From the NCBI GenBank assembly GCA_964619265.1, contig CAZUCE010000021.1, forward strand, positions 1 through 64,000: a stretch of 64,000 bases of DNA, given 5' to 3'. The notes below the pieces were generated by a model, which saw nothing but the letters and a program-made list of their open reading frames with translations, made no database searches and was not told the DNA's origin. Shown in pieces: positions 23,205 through 32,476 of the stretch (positions within the stretch are counted from its first letter, which is position 1; every line of letters starts with the position of its first letter). This DNA comes from CAZUCE01 sp964619265 (GTDB lineage: Bacteria > Planctomycetota > UBA1135 > GCA-002686595). The position numbers were made by a program, and so were the translations under genes.

Positions 23205-24689
23205 GTGGGCAACCGACTCGTGCTCGCCGCGCTCGCGCTTGGCGCGCTGGGCGCTCTGGCCTGGTTGTTCCTTGTCGGCGGGTCCTCGGGGCCCGATCTG
23301 GACCGCGCGCCGCTGTCCGCGGCGCCGGATCCAAGGGGAGTCGTTCCGGGATCTGATCCCACTCCGTCCAAGGCGCGCAGAGCCCCCGCGACACCCGAGG
23401 CGCTTGGCTCCACGCGCGAGCGAACCTCGGGCAGTTCCCGCTCCGCGGCCCCCGAGGTCCTACCGGAGCTCCCGGCCACCTCTCGCTCCCTGGAGGGCCG
23501 CATCCAACTTGAGGCTGGGACCGCCGAGACCCCAGCCGACCTAGCGCGGGTCGAGCTCTGGCTGCACGGAACCTCGGCGGCGGGCCCGGCTGAGAGCCAG
23601 TTCGCGGGCCCACCCGACGGGGCCGGGAAGTTCCGCATGGAGGTCCCCGAAGACGCGAAGGAGCTGCGCCTCGAAATTCGGCATCCAAGCCACGTTTCGG
23701 TCCAGATCGCTCCCCTCGACCTCCCGGCCGGAGAGCGGCGCCGGCTGGGGATCGTTCGTCTCGAACGCGGTGTCCCGCTGTTCGGCCAAGTGCTGGACTC
23801 AGATGGCAGCAGCCCGGTTTCCGGCGCTTCGGTCTGGGCGCTTTCCCGAAGCGGGTCGTCAAGCAACCTCTCGCCGGTGGTTGCCACCGGCGCCGAGGGT
23901 CGCTTCGATCTGGGTCGCGTGCTCACCGGATCCGTCGAGTTGTTCGTGGCGCGAAGCGCTTCCGCCGCGCCCCGCCATTTCCCCTACGATCTCTCGCGGA
24001 CGTCCCGCCGGTCTGGCCGGGCGCGGCCGGCGGCGGATGGCGAGGTTCAACTCGTCCTGACCGAACAGGACACCGGCGAGAACCGGCCCCCCGCTGCTCT
24101 GCCGCGCACCCTGGCCGAGGCGGCCGCTTGGATCGACTCCGAGCTCGAGGCAGAGACCTCCCCCGGATTCGCCGCGCTCGAGCTGGTGCTCCTCGATGCG
24201 AACGGCAGACCGGTTTCCGGAGCTGGCTTCGACCTCGCCGGCCGATCGTTCGTCACCGGCAGCGCCGGGCGCTTGCGCGCCGAAGACTTGAACGCAGGCA
24301 AAGTCAGCGTCCGTCCGGCCCCCGAACTCCTGCGGCTCGGCCTCTCGATTCAAAACGTGCTGGTGCGCGATCGCCAGACCACCGACCTGGGAGTCCTCCG
24401 GCTCCGCCCGTTTGGCCGTGTCCAAGGCCAAGTCCGGGATGCCTACGACCGGCCGCTTCCGGGCGCCTCGGTCAGCGGTGCCGTCCTCGGCGAGCACCTC
24501 GGTGCCATTCTTGTGCACACCGACCAAGAAGGACGCTTCCGCCTCAACTTCGCACCCACCGGACGCCTGAAGTTCACCGCCTCGGCTCCCAGCGGTTGGT
24601 CCGACCTCGGGCTGCCCGCCGAGGCCCAGCTCGAGGTCGAGCCGGGCCAAACCAGCGAAACGCTGCTGCGGCTGCAGTCAGCCCATTGA
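23205..24689 (+). CDS. Second anchored protein with carboxypeptidase-regulatory-like domains
   Basis: This 494-residue protein starts at GTG and has an N-terminal hydrophobic anchor (about 4-24), an Arg/Pro/Ser-rich linker (25-95) and about four beta domains of the carboxypeptidase regulatory-like type. Their starts are near residues 97 (L-E-G-R-I-Q-L), 190 (L-F-G-Q-V-L-D), 330 (L-V-L-L-D-A-N-G-R-P-V-S-G-A) and 405 (V-Q-G-Q-V-R-D). It has no enzymatic motif. Architecture and position make it a partner or diverged paralogue of the 666-residue protein upstream. It ends 16 nt before the convergent kelch gene. Confidence 0.8.
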   Translation: MGNRLVLAALALGALGALAWLFLVGGSSGPDLDRAPLSAAPDPRGVVPGSDPTPSKARRAPATPEALGSTRERTSGSSRSAAPEVLPELPATSRSLEGRIQLEAGTAETPADLARVELWLHGTSAAGPAESQFAGPPDGAGKFRMEVPEDAKELRLEIRHPSHVSVQIAPLDLPAGERRRLGIVRLERGVPLFGQVLDSDGSSPVSGASVWALSRSGSSSNLSPVVATGAEGRFDLGRVLTGSVELFVARSASAAPRHFPYDLSRTSRRSGRARPAADGEVQLVLTEQDTGENRPPAALPRTLAEAAAWIDSELEAETSPGFAALELVLLDANGRPVSGAGFDLAGRSFVTGSAGRLRAEDLNAGKVSVRPAPELLRLGLSIQNVLVRDRQTTDLGVLRLRPFGRVQGQVRDAYDRPLPGASVSGAVLGEHLGAILVHTDQEGRFRLNFAPTGRLKFTASAPSGWSDLGLPAEAQLEVEPGQTSETLLRLQSAH

Positions 24690-24705
24690 CACACGGCCGC
24701 CCGTC

Positions 24706-26262
24706 CTAGGGGACGTAGGTCTCGGCACTGTCGTCGAGAACGGGCTGCCCGCTCCCGTCGACCGGCGCACCCGTGATCAGCACGCGATCTGCGTTCTCAA
24801 CCGGCAGGCTGACCGCTGCGCCGCGGTTGGCCAAAAGACTCGTCGAAGTCGTCCACGAAGCCAGCGTCCCGCCGGCGCGCTCGATCCCGGTGGCCGGCGT
24901 ACCGGTCACCGCGATCACGTCGACGGTCGTGAAGCCGCCGATCGCCAGCACCTCGCCGCTCGGCAATTCGTGGAGGTTGGCGAAGGCCCGCGCGGTGTCT
25001 AGGTCCGCAACCTGGGTCCAGCCACCGGCCGTGGCGCTGAACGTCCAGCAACTCTCAAGGGGCGAGAAGTTCTGGGTCAGCAGGTTGCCGTCGGCCCCCC
25101 CGGCCACGAGCACACGTCCGTCGGCCAGGGTGATTTGGCTGTGAAGGCTGCGATCGCCGCCGAAATCACCGGTACCCGAAAGCGAGTTGTTCGCCGGGTT
25201 GTATAGCTGGCAGTCGTTCGAAAAGGCTGGGAACGGCAGGCCGAAAACACTGGGAACCTCGACGCCGCCGGTCACCAGGACGCGACCGTCGTTCAAACGA
25301 CTCGCCGCGTGCCCCGCCCGTGGATCCGGGAGGTTCGGGCCGTTGCTCCAACTGTTCGTGCTCGGGTTGTAGATTTCCGTCCGGGGCGTCACGGAGTTGA
25401 TCGAAGCGATCGGATCGTTCGGGTCGATGAAGGTGATGCCGCCCGCAACGAAGACGCGCCCGTCCGCGAGCAGCGTCGCGGTGTGCCCCACGCGCGGCAC
25501 GCTCATGGAAGCGGTCGCCGTGACTGTGCCAGCCACCGGGTCGAACAGGTCGCCGGTGTCGCGCGCCGCGCCGGACCCGTCCGATCCACCCAGGTAAAGC
25601 ACGCGGCCGTCAAGCAGCCCGGTCGCGGTTGCGGCTCCGCGCTCGTGGGACAACTGGGCTCCGGGGATGACCGAGAAGCTCTGGGTCTGCGGGTCGAAGC
25701 GGCGCAGATCGACCGCGACGATGGGATTGCCCGCCGGATCGGTCGCCCCTCCACCGGCCAGAACCACCGTCCCGTCCGGTAGCTCGACCAAGCTATGACC
25801 TGCGACCAAGATGCCGGTGTCCCCCACCGTGGCGGCGGTGGTCTGTTGGCCCGCGATCGCGAAGGCGGTCGGACCCGTGATCGGCCCGAGGACCAAGGTG
25901 GTGATCGAGAGGGTCACGGCCTGGGCGTACCAATCGAGACCCTGGAAGGCTGGGTTGTTCGGCAGCGGGTAGCTCACCGAACCGTTGCCCGTGCCATCGA
26001 AGAACCCGACCTCCGCCAAAGAGAGCAGGTCGAGTCCGACTTCCAGGACGCGCGGATCGGCCGGGTCGACCAACGCCAGCGGCGTCGGCCCAGACGTCAG
26101 CGAGGGCAACAGGTAGTAGAGGTCGCCGGCCGGTCCGGTCAGCGCGTAATCGATGCTGGAACCGATGGCGCCATCCGTTCGGGTTAGCGAGGCCTGGGAG
26201 AACGCCGGCGCGGCGAAAAGCAGCGGGCCAACAGCGAGGAGAGCGGTGCGGGAGAACGTCAT
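24706..26262 (-). CDS. Secreted kelch-repeat beta-propeller protein
   Basis: This 518-residue protein has a cleavable signal peptide (A-F-S-Q near residue 23). Residues about 26-138 form a beta-rich module with the pattern S-Y-P-L-P-N-N-P-A-F-Q-G-L-D-W-Y-A-Q-A, shared with two other proteins in the window (see findings). Six kelch-like blades follow, each with a core like D-G-R-V-F-V-A-G-G and a Y-N-P-x-x-x-x-W strand. No catalytic residues are evident; secreted kelch proteins bind ligands or carbohydrates. Its ATG lies directly behind a C/T-rich leader of about 18 nt. Confidence 0.85.
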   Translation of the reverse strand: MTFSRTALLAVGPLLFAAPAFSQASLTRTDGAIGSSIDYALTGPAGDLYYLLPSLTSGPTPLALVDPADPRVLEVGLDLLSLAEVGFFDGTGNGSVSYPLPNNPAFQGLDWYAQAVTLSITTLVLGPITGPTAFAIAGQQTTAATVGDTGILVAGHSLVELPDGTVVLAGGGATDPAGNPIVAVDLRRFDPQTQSFSVIPGAQLSHERGAATATGLLDGRVLYLGGSDGSGAARDTGDLFDPVAGTVTATASMSVPRVGHTATLLADGRVFVAGGITFIDPNDPIASINSVTPRTEIYNPSTNSWSNGPNLPDPRAGHAASRLNDGRVLVTGGVEVPSVFGLPFPAFSNDCQLYNPANNSLSGTGDFGGDRSLHSQITLADGRVLVAGGADGNLLTQNFSPLESCWTFSATAGGWTQVADLDTARAFANLHELPSGEVLAIGGFTTVDVIAVTGTPATGIERAGGTLASWTTSTSLLANRGAAVSLPVENADRVLITGAPVDGSGQPVLDDSAETYVP

Positions 26263-26348
26263 AGAGAGGGGGGGTGAGGTTCCGAAAAGTCCTCTCTGAA
26301 GCCTAAGGCGGGAACTGGGGAGTTGTCGGGCCTAGGCTGTCCCCTGTC

Positions 26349-27203
26349 GTGGAATCCGCCCCCGAACCTCCCCCTCAGCACCCGGCAGGGCCGCTGTTCG
26401 CCTACGCGGAAACCCGAGGCACCTCCAAGCAGCCGGATTCCGAGTCCATCCCAGCCGCCGCGCCGCCTGCGCTCGAGGGGGTCCCTGCTCTTCCCGTCTG
26501 GAATGAGCAGACCCTGGGATCGGCACTCGCCGCCCAAGTTGGGCAGCCGATCGACGTGGTCTTTGGCAGAGCCCGCAGCTACCCGGTTCAGGCCACCCGG
26601 GAGGCGGACGGCTCACGCCGGGTCCGTCTTCATCAGTTCTTCCGCGAAGCCCCGCCCGAAGCCGTCCACGATCTCGCCGCTTGGCTGCGCAGCGGTCGCC
26701 GCGCACGCGCGGCCTCGGCGCGGCTCGACGCCTACCTGGAAAAGAGCGTCCTCGCCCTCGGCAAACGGGAGCCGCCTCGCCAGCGCGTTACGCGTGGCCA
26801 ACACCACGACCTGCTCGCCCTCCACCGCGAGCTGCTCGCCGAACCGTCCGCGGCGCCCGTCCACCGACTCGATCCGGTCCCGGTCATCTCCTTCGGACGG
26901 TTCTCCTCACGGAAGCCGCGCCGCCGCTTGCTGCTCGGGAGCTACGACTCAGAACGCCAGTGGGTCCGGATCCATCCGCTGGTGGATCACGAACTCGTGC
27001 CGGCTGACTTTGTGCGATTCCTGCTCTACCACGAACTTCTGCACGCCGCCCTTCCGGCCGAATCCGACTCCGCCGGCCGCACGCGTCACCACGGCCCGAA
27101 GTTTCGCGAAGCTGAACGGGCCTACTCGGGGACCGAACCCGCGCTGGCCTGGGAGCGCAAGAACCAGCCCATGCTGTTCCGACTAGCCCGCCGAGGCCGC
27201 TGA
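26349..27203 (+). CDS. SprT-like/WLM-type metallopeptidase domain protein
   Basis: This 284-residue soluble protein starts at GTG. The first 75 residues are Pro/Ala-rich; the C-terminal half resembles SprT/M48-like minimal zinc proteins: L-Y-H-E-L-L-H-A-A-L with the HExxH motif, followed about 20 residues later by H-H-G-P-K-F-R-E-A-E-R, the usual third-ligand region. A strand V-R-I-H-P-L precedes it. Members act on DNA-protein crosslinks (Spartan-like) or are uncharacterised. It ends 3 nt before the alpha/beta hydrolase start and should be co-transcribed with it. Confidence 0.82.
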   Translation: MESAPEPPPQHPAGPLFAYAETRGTSKQPDSESIPAAAPPALEGVPALPVWNEQTLGSALAAQVGQPIDVVFGRARSYPVQATREADGSRRVRLHQFFREAPPEAVHDLAAWLRSGRRARAASARLDAYLEKSVLALGKREPPRQRVTRGQHHDLLALHRELLAEPSAAPVHRLDPVPVISFGRFSSRKPRRRLLLGSYDSERQWVRIHPLVDHELVPADFVRFLLYHELLHAALPAESDSAGRTRHHGPKFREAERAYSGTEPALAWERKNQPMLFRLARRGR

Positions 27204-27206
27204 GCG

Positions 27207-28820
27207 ATGAAGCGCATCGCCAGAATCCTGGGCGCTCTCGCCCTATTCTGGGGCTTGGCAACGCTCCTTTCCGCGGCTCTTGGAGGGTGGCTCGTCCCTC
27301 CCGTGGTGATGGAGGCCCACAACACGCAGTGGTCGCTCGAAAATTCGACCTATCCCCAAGGCACGGAGATCTTCGAGTGTGAGGCTGAAAATGGAACGGT
27401 GCTTCGCGGTCTTTTGGTTCCATCGGACGGGAGAGGCTTGGTCGTTCACTTCGCTGAGGCCGGGAATTCGGTCACTTCCTCCTTGGCCTCACGCGAGCAG
27501 TACGCGCAGTACGCCGAGCTGGGCTTCGCTTCTTTGGCGATCGATTATTCGGGAGTCGGGCTCTCCGGCGGCTCGCTCTCCCCGAGCCGTTTCGACGAAG
27601 ACGTCCGCGCGATTTACCGCAGCGCCTTGCAGCTCGTCGACGGGGACCCCTCCAGGCTTCTCCTACGAGGCTGCTCGCTCGGAACGGTGGCTGTGTCTTT
27701 GCTGCTCCAGGAGGGAGCCCGCCCGGCCGGTGCCGTGTTGATCGCACCGGTGGAAAGCGCGAGCGTAGCCACCCGGTTTGGCTGCGCACACTTTTGGGAT
27801 CTTCCTGTGATTTTGGCGAGCCCGCACCTGAAGCGGTTCTCGGCTGCGAACACCCTCGAGGCGATCGAGTCATGCGAAGTACCCGTGCTCGCGATCGTTC
27901 ACCCCGAGGACTTTCTGCTGCAACCGGCGGATTGGAAGCGTTTGAGGCGGCTAGAAGAAAAGGAGAATTTCAGGCTCTTCATCCCCGAACTGGATTCCTC
28001 CGGGAGGTTTGCTCCCGCCGCGCTCAGAGGACACATCCTGCTCAGCCAACTGTCCTTTTCTACGGAGGTTCCGGAGATTCGATTCGTGACCGGTTTGGTG
28101 CCTGGCACGCCACCCGTCGAGCAACGCTTGACCCGTGTTCTGAACGACGGATCTGCGCAACTCGTGGAACTGGCCCAATCCAAAACCCCGAGCCCCGAAG
28201 CTCTGCGAACCCTGGTCGGGCTGCACCAGCACCTGGACCCCGACGTGGCCCTGGCGGCCGGGCTGTCCTTGAGCGCCGAAGAAGTTCTTCAAGGGAATGG
28301 CTGGATTGGCAAGTTCGATCCGGGCGGTCTGCCGATTCCCATCGACCCTACCCCTGAACAACTGCTGCGGTTGTTTGACCTTGAGGATCCGACAGGAAAA
28401 CTGGATATCCGAGCCGTCTTGGAGGCCGACTTCATGACCTTGATTCTCCAACTGGAGCTGGAGGCCAGCGAGTCGTGGACTTCGGATCATGTCCTTGGGC
28501 TAGCGAGTTGTCTTTTCGGACAAGCTGGCCATCCGCTCGTTCGGAACGGCATTCCCGAGGAGGATCTCTCCCCTGCTGGCCCTGTGTTCTGGCTCTCCGA
28601 GGGCGGCACGGTTCGGTTCCTGGGATCCCGGCAGGACGCCCGGTTCCAAGGCACCGTGAATCCCCAGCGGCTCTACGAAATCCTGGACGTGACCGCCGCA
28701 AACCTCGACCCCGAGGACGAGCGTCGCATTCTCCGCTGCCTGCTCAAGGCCCACGGATTTTGGGATCGCGTGGAGCGATCGGAGGCCGGGATCTGGAGCC
28801 TCCTGCCCGGCGAATCCTGA
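27207..28820 (+). CDS. Membrane-anchored alpha/beta hydrolase with long C-terminal extension
   Basis: This 537-residue protein has an N-terminal hydrophobic segment (about 6-28) and an alpha/beta hydrolase domain at about 60-290. It contains the strand A-S-L-A-I-D-Y-S-G-V-G and the nucleophile elbow G-C-S-L-G, so Ser is the likely nucleophile. An oxyanion strand V-V-H-F-A-E-A-G-N precedes it. A late H-G/H-I region (A-L-R-G-H-I-L-L) can supply the His. The remaining 240 residues match nothing I recognise and contain no further motif; they may be a separate regulatory domain. The substrate is unknown. Confidence 0.75.
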   Translation: MKRIARILGALALFWGLATLLSAALGGWLVPPVVMEAHNTQWSLENSTYPQGTEIFECEAENGTVLRGLLVPSDGRGLVVHFAEAGNSVTSSLASREQYAQYAELGFASLAIDYSGVGLSGGSLSPSRFDEDVRAIYRSALQLVDGDPSRLLLRGCSLGTVAVSLLLQEGARPAGAVLIAPVESASVATRFGCAHFWDLPVILASPHLKRFSAANTLEAIESCEVPVLAIVHPEDFLLQPADWKRLRRLEEKENFRLFIPELDSSGRFAPAALRGHILLSQLSFSTEVPEIRFVTGLVPGTPPVEQRLTRVLNDGSAQLVELAQSKTPSPEALRTLVGLHQHLDPDVALAAGLSLSAEEVLQGNGWIGKFDPGGLPIPIDPTPEQLLRLFDLEDPTGKLDIRAVLEADFMTLILQLELEASESWTSDHVLGLASCLFGQAGHPLVRNGIPEEDLSPAGPVFWLSEGGTVRFLGSRQDARFQGTVNPQRLYEILDVTAANLDPEDERRILRCLLKAHGFWDRVERSEAGIWSLLPGES

Positions 28821-29018
28821 ATCCGCCGGTCCCGGGCCGAATCCACCGGCGTAGTCGGCGTCTTTCTGCCCGGCCCGAACCCAAGGACCGGTTCCCTTCG
28901 AGGGCAAGCCCAAGGCTCCTTGCTGCGATTTCCAGCCTGGCGGAGATCTGGCCGATGAGTCATGTTTGAGAGTTCCGACTCGTCCGGTTCGCCCTCCCCG
29001 GTTTCCCCCCACCACCAC

Positions 29019-32000
29019 ATGCGCATCCCTTCTGTCCTCGGTGTCTTGGTTCTTGCGGCGACGCAAGCCCAGAGTCTTTCCCCGGTCGCCTTCGCCCAAC
29101 AAGCGGATCGAACCGCGATTCGGCTGCCCCGCGACCCGGCCCTTTCGCCGGATGGGAAGAGCCTTGCGTTCGCCTGGCAGGGCGACCTGTGGACCGCACC
29201 CATCGAGGGCGGCGACGCGACGCGCCTCACGGTACACCCCTCGAACGACAGTCAACCCCAGTTCCACCCCAGCGGCGAGCTCCTTTACTTCCGCAGCAAC
29301 CGGGACGGAGGGAATCAGATCTTCTCGATCGGGCTTGCGGGCGGCCCGGCGACGCAAATCACCTTCGATTCGAGCGCCAAGTCGCTGCTGCACGTCACGG
29401 CGGACGGGAACAGCCTGGTTCTGCGGCAGTCCACCGATCGCGGCTGGCACTACTCCGAACGCGACCGGATCTTCCTGCTCGACCTCGCGGGCGAGCAGCC
29501 CCGGCGCATGCTGTTCGACGCCGGCGTGCGAGACGGCGCCTTGAGCTCGGACGGAAGCCGGGTGGTCTTCGAACGGGGTCGCTCCGCTTGGAACCGCAAG
29601 GGATACCAGGGCCCGCAGGCCGCGCAGCTTTGGTTGGCTGACCTGGCCGGCGAGCAACCGGAGCTGGGGCGCCTCGACGAGGATCGCGAGAATTTTCAGA
29701 ACATCGCGGCCATGAGCCCCATGTTCGATCCAAGCGGCGAGCAGGTGTACTTTCTCAGCGATCCAGACGGCGTGTTCAATGTCTACCGCATGGATCTCGC
29801 TTCCGGCGAGGTCGAACAGGTCAGCGACGTGGGCTCCCTGGACGGCAGCGACGATGGCGTGGCCTTCCCTTCGCTCTCCGCGGATGGAAAGACCATGCTG
29901 GTTCGCCGTCGATTCGACTTGCTGCGCCTGGATACGGACTCGGGGAAGACCGCTCCGATCGAGTTGTTCGCCCTGGGTGATGGCAACTGCAGCCCGCTCG
30001 AGCGCGCGACGGAAGACCGGGCGAGCGCAGTGGCGTTTACCTCCGATGGCAAGCAGCTCGCGTTCGTCGCGGGCAGCGACGTGTGGATCATGGACCGCAT
30101 CCTCAAAGAGCCGGTCCGGGTCACCCACGACGCCCATGTGGAGACTAGCCTGGTCTTCAGCGACGACGATACGCGCCTGTTCTTCGTGAGCGACGCCGGC
30201 GGGGAGGTCGACATCTGGGAAGCCACGAACGACCGCGAAGACGGCATTTGGTGGCTCGCTGAAGAGTTCGCGTTGCGTCAGGTCACCAACGATCCGGAAG
30301 CTGAGGGACAATTGAAGAGCAGCCCGACGGGCTCGCATCTCGCGTTCACCAAGGGCACCGACCTGTTCGCGATGGACGCGGACGGTAGCGACCATCGCCT
30401 GGTGGCGGACCTGTGGTCCCAGCCGGATTTCGACTGGTCGCCGGACGGTCATTGGATCGCCTTCGCGACTCAAGACGACAATTACAACAGCGACGTCTAT
30501 GTCGTCCCGCTGGACGGCACGCGCGAGGCGTTCAACATCTCTCGCCACCCCGACCGGGACAGCGGCCCGCGCTGGTCCGGCGACGGCAAGTGGCTCGCCT
30601 GGGTCGGCCGCCGCGACGGGGAGGAAGCCGACATCTACTACGTCGAGCTCGCCAAGGCCACCGACGAGGCCACCGAGCGCGATGAACTCCTCGAGCAGGC
30701 GCTCGAGGCGATGAAGGACAAGAAGTCGAAGGGCGGCAAGTCCGGAGGCAAGGGGAACAAGGAGACCAAGGAAAAGCCTGTGCCGGAAGCGGAGAGCCAA
30801 GCCGCCACGGAAGAAGCGGACGACACCGAGCAGACCGAGTCGAAGGAGGAGCCCGAAGAAGACCTCGTTCAGATTGACTTCGACGGACTCACCGACCGCA
30901 TCGGACGCATCCGCAACTCGGACAGTTTTGAGTCGAGCCTGATCTGGTTCGGCGACGGTTCGCGCCTTGGGTTCTCGGCCACGGTCGACGCAAAGCGCGG
31001 GTTCTACACCGTCGACTTTCCCCGTCCGCAGAGGCCGGAACGCCTCACCGAGGCGCCCCTGTCCGCCAACCGCTGGCTGAGTGGCTCAAAAGAGTTCGTC
31101 GGTCACACCGGCGGGGTCCCGGCCTCGATGAGCTCCAAGGGCGACACCAAACGCTTCGAGTTCAACGTACGCCTCGTCCGCGATTGGCGTGCTATCCGGC
31201 AGATCGCTTTCGATCAGGCTTGGCGCAACATGCGTGACCGCTTCTACGACGAGGCGTTCAACAACCGCGACTGGGAGCAGATTCGCGTCAAGTATCGGGA
31301 TGTGGCGGCCCAGGCCCTGGGGGCCGAGGAGTTCAGCGAACTCTGCAATTTGATGCTGGGCGAGCTCAACGCCTCCCACATGGGTCATCGCCCGGGCAGC
31401 GATCCGCTGCCCCAGTTCGACGCCCAAAATGAGTGGTCGCCCACGACGGTTCACCTGGGCCTGCGCTTCGACCCAAGCAGCCCAGGACCCGGCCTGCTGG
31501 TCGAATCGGTCATCCCCGGAAGCCCCTGCGACCGAGAGCGCTCCTTCGTCGAGGCAGGTGAAACGCTGCTGAGCTTCGACGGACAACCCGTGGGCCCAGA
31601 CATCGATCTGTACACCGTCATGACCCTGCAGAGGATCCGGGACGTGAACCTGCGCGTTCGCGGAACGAACGGGGAAGAGCGCGAGGTCACGGTCCGGCCC
31701 ACTCCGAGCGTGGCCGGCTTGCTGTACGACGAATGGGTCGAGGACGCCCGCGCCCAGGTCGAGGAGCTCTCCGGCGGACAGCTCGGCTACCTCCACATTC
31801 GCGGTATGAACTTCGCAAGCTTCCGCCAGATGGAAGAAGACCTGTACCACGCCGGCGTCGGTAAGGACGGCCTGATCCTAGACGTTCGGTTCAACGGCGG
31901 AGGCAGTACAGCCGACCACGTGCTCACCGCGCTCACCCAGCCGATGCACGCGATCACACGTTCCCGCGGCAGCGGGGAAGGCTATCCCCAAGACCGCAAG

Positions 32001-32384
32001 ATCTACGCGTCCTGGGACAAGCCGATCGTCCTCATGTGCAACGAGCACTCGTTCTCCAACGCCGAGATCGTGAGTCACGCGGTGAAGCACATCGGTCGCG
32101 GCAAGCTGGTCGGTATGCGCACGGCCGGGGGCGTGATCTCGACCGGCAGCGCCAACTTGGTCGACGGAAGCTCGATCCGAATGCCCACGCGCGGTTGGTA
32201 CTTGGCCGGCGATGGCTCGGACATGGAGCTCAACGGCTGCCTGCCCGACCTCGCCCTGTGGAACGAGCCCGATGGCGACGACCGGCAACTCGCGAAAGCC
32301 GTCGAGGTCCTCCTCGAGGACGTCGCGACCGAAGCCGCCAAGCCCAAGGTCAAACTCGTGCCCGCCGCCGAGCTGCGCCGCTAG
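29019..32384 (+). CDS. Tricorn-type S41 peptidase, exported
   Basis: This 1121-residue protein is a tricorn protease homologue. A signal peptide (about 1-28, ending A-F-A-Q) is followed by beta-propeller repeats of the WD40/PD40 type (blades such as S-P-D-G-K-S-L-A-F), then a strongly charged linker (about 565-620, Lys then Glu rich) and further propeller sequence. The C-terminal part has the tricorn core: N-A-S-H-M-G-H with the catalytic His, a PDZ domain (about 820-905), V-R-F-N-G-G-G-S, and N-E-H-S-F-S-N-A-E-I in which Ser1011 or Ser1013 aligns with the S41 nucleophile. It probably degrades peptides in the periplasm. The ATG at 29019 was preferred over one at 28962 because it gives the signal peptide. 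Confidence 0.92.
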   Translation: MRIPSVLGVLVLAATQAQSLSPVAFAQQADRTAIRLPRDPALSPDGKSLAFAWQGDLWTAPIEGGDATRLTVHPSNDSQPQFHPSGELLYFRSNRDGGNQIFSIGLAGGPATQITFDSSAKSLLHVTADGNSLVLRQSTDRGWHYSERDRIFLLDLAGEQPRRMLFDAGVRDGALSSDGSRVVFERGRSAWNRKGYQGPQAAQLWLADLAGEQPELGRLDEDRENFQNIAAMSPMFDPSGEQVYFLSDPDGVFNVYRMDLASGEVEQVSDVGSLDGSDDGVAFPSLSADGKTMLVRRRFDLLRLDTDSGKTAPIELFALGDGNCSPLERATEDRASAVAFTSDGKQLAFVAGSDVWIMDRILKEPVRVTHDAHVETSLVFSDDDTRLFFVSDAGGEVDIWEATNDREDGIWWLAEEFALRQVTNDPEAEGQLKSSPTGSHLAFTKGTDLFAMDADGSDHRLVADLWSQPDFDWSPDGHWIAFATQDDNYNSDVYVVPLDGTREAFNISRHPDRDSGPRWSGDGKWLAWVGRRDGEEADIYYVELAKATDEATERDELLEQALEAMKDKKSKGGKSGGKGNKETKEKPVPEAESQAATEEADDTEQTESKEEPEEDLVQIDFDGLTDRIGRIRNSDSFESSLIWFGDGSRLGFSATVDAKRGFYTVDFPRPQRPERLTEAPLSANRWLSGSKEFVGHTGGVPASMSSKGDTKRFEFNVRLVRDWRAIRQIAFDQAWRNMRDRFYDEAFNNRDWEQIRVKYRDVAAQALGAEEFSELCNLMLGELNASHMGHRPGSDPLPQFDAQNEWSPTTVHLGLRFDPSSPGPGLLVESVIPGSPCDRERSFVEAGETLLSFDGQPVGPDIDLYTVMTLQRIRDVNLRVRGTNGEEREVTVRPTPSVAGLLYDEWVEDARAQVEELSGGQLGYLHIRGMNFASFRQMEEDLYHAGVGKDGLILDVRFNGGGSTADHVLTALTQPMHAITRSRGSGEGYPQDRKIYASWDKPIVLMCNEHSFSNAEIVSHAVKHIGRGKLVGMRTAGGVISTGSANLVDGSSIRMPTRGWYLAGDGSDMELNGCLPDLALWNEPDGDDRQLAKAVEVLLEDVATEAAKPKVKLVPAAELRR

Positions 32385-32418
32385 GTGACCGGAAACTGAC
32401 GGCGGACTCGGCCACGAA

Positions 32419-32458
32419 AAAGCCCGGAAGGGAGTCGTTAGGCTCCCTTCCGGGCTTT
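32419..32458. terminator. Bidirectional intrinsic terminator
   Basis: A perfect 16-bp stem (32419-32434 with 32443-32458) with an 8-nt loop lies between the convergent tricorn-like gene (ends 32384) and the ELWxxDGT gene (ends 32477). The stem begins with A and ends with T residues, giving a short A/U edge in both directions, so it can serve both transcripts. Confidence 0.9.
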
Positions 32459-32476
32459 CAAGTCTCACCCTGATCG

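Noticed and set aside
28500..30800. A 766-residue open frame on the minus strand
   Set aside because: It lies antisense to the hydrolase and tricorn-like genes, has no domain features and arises from the high GC content.
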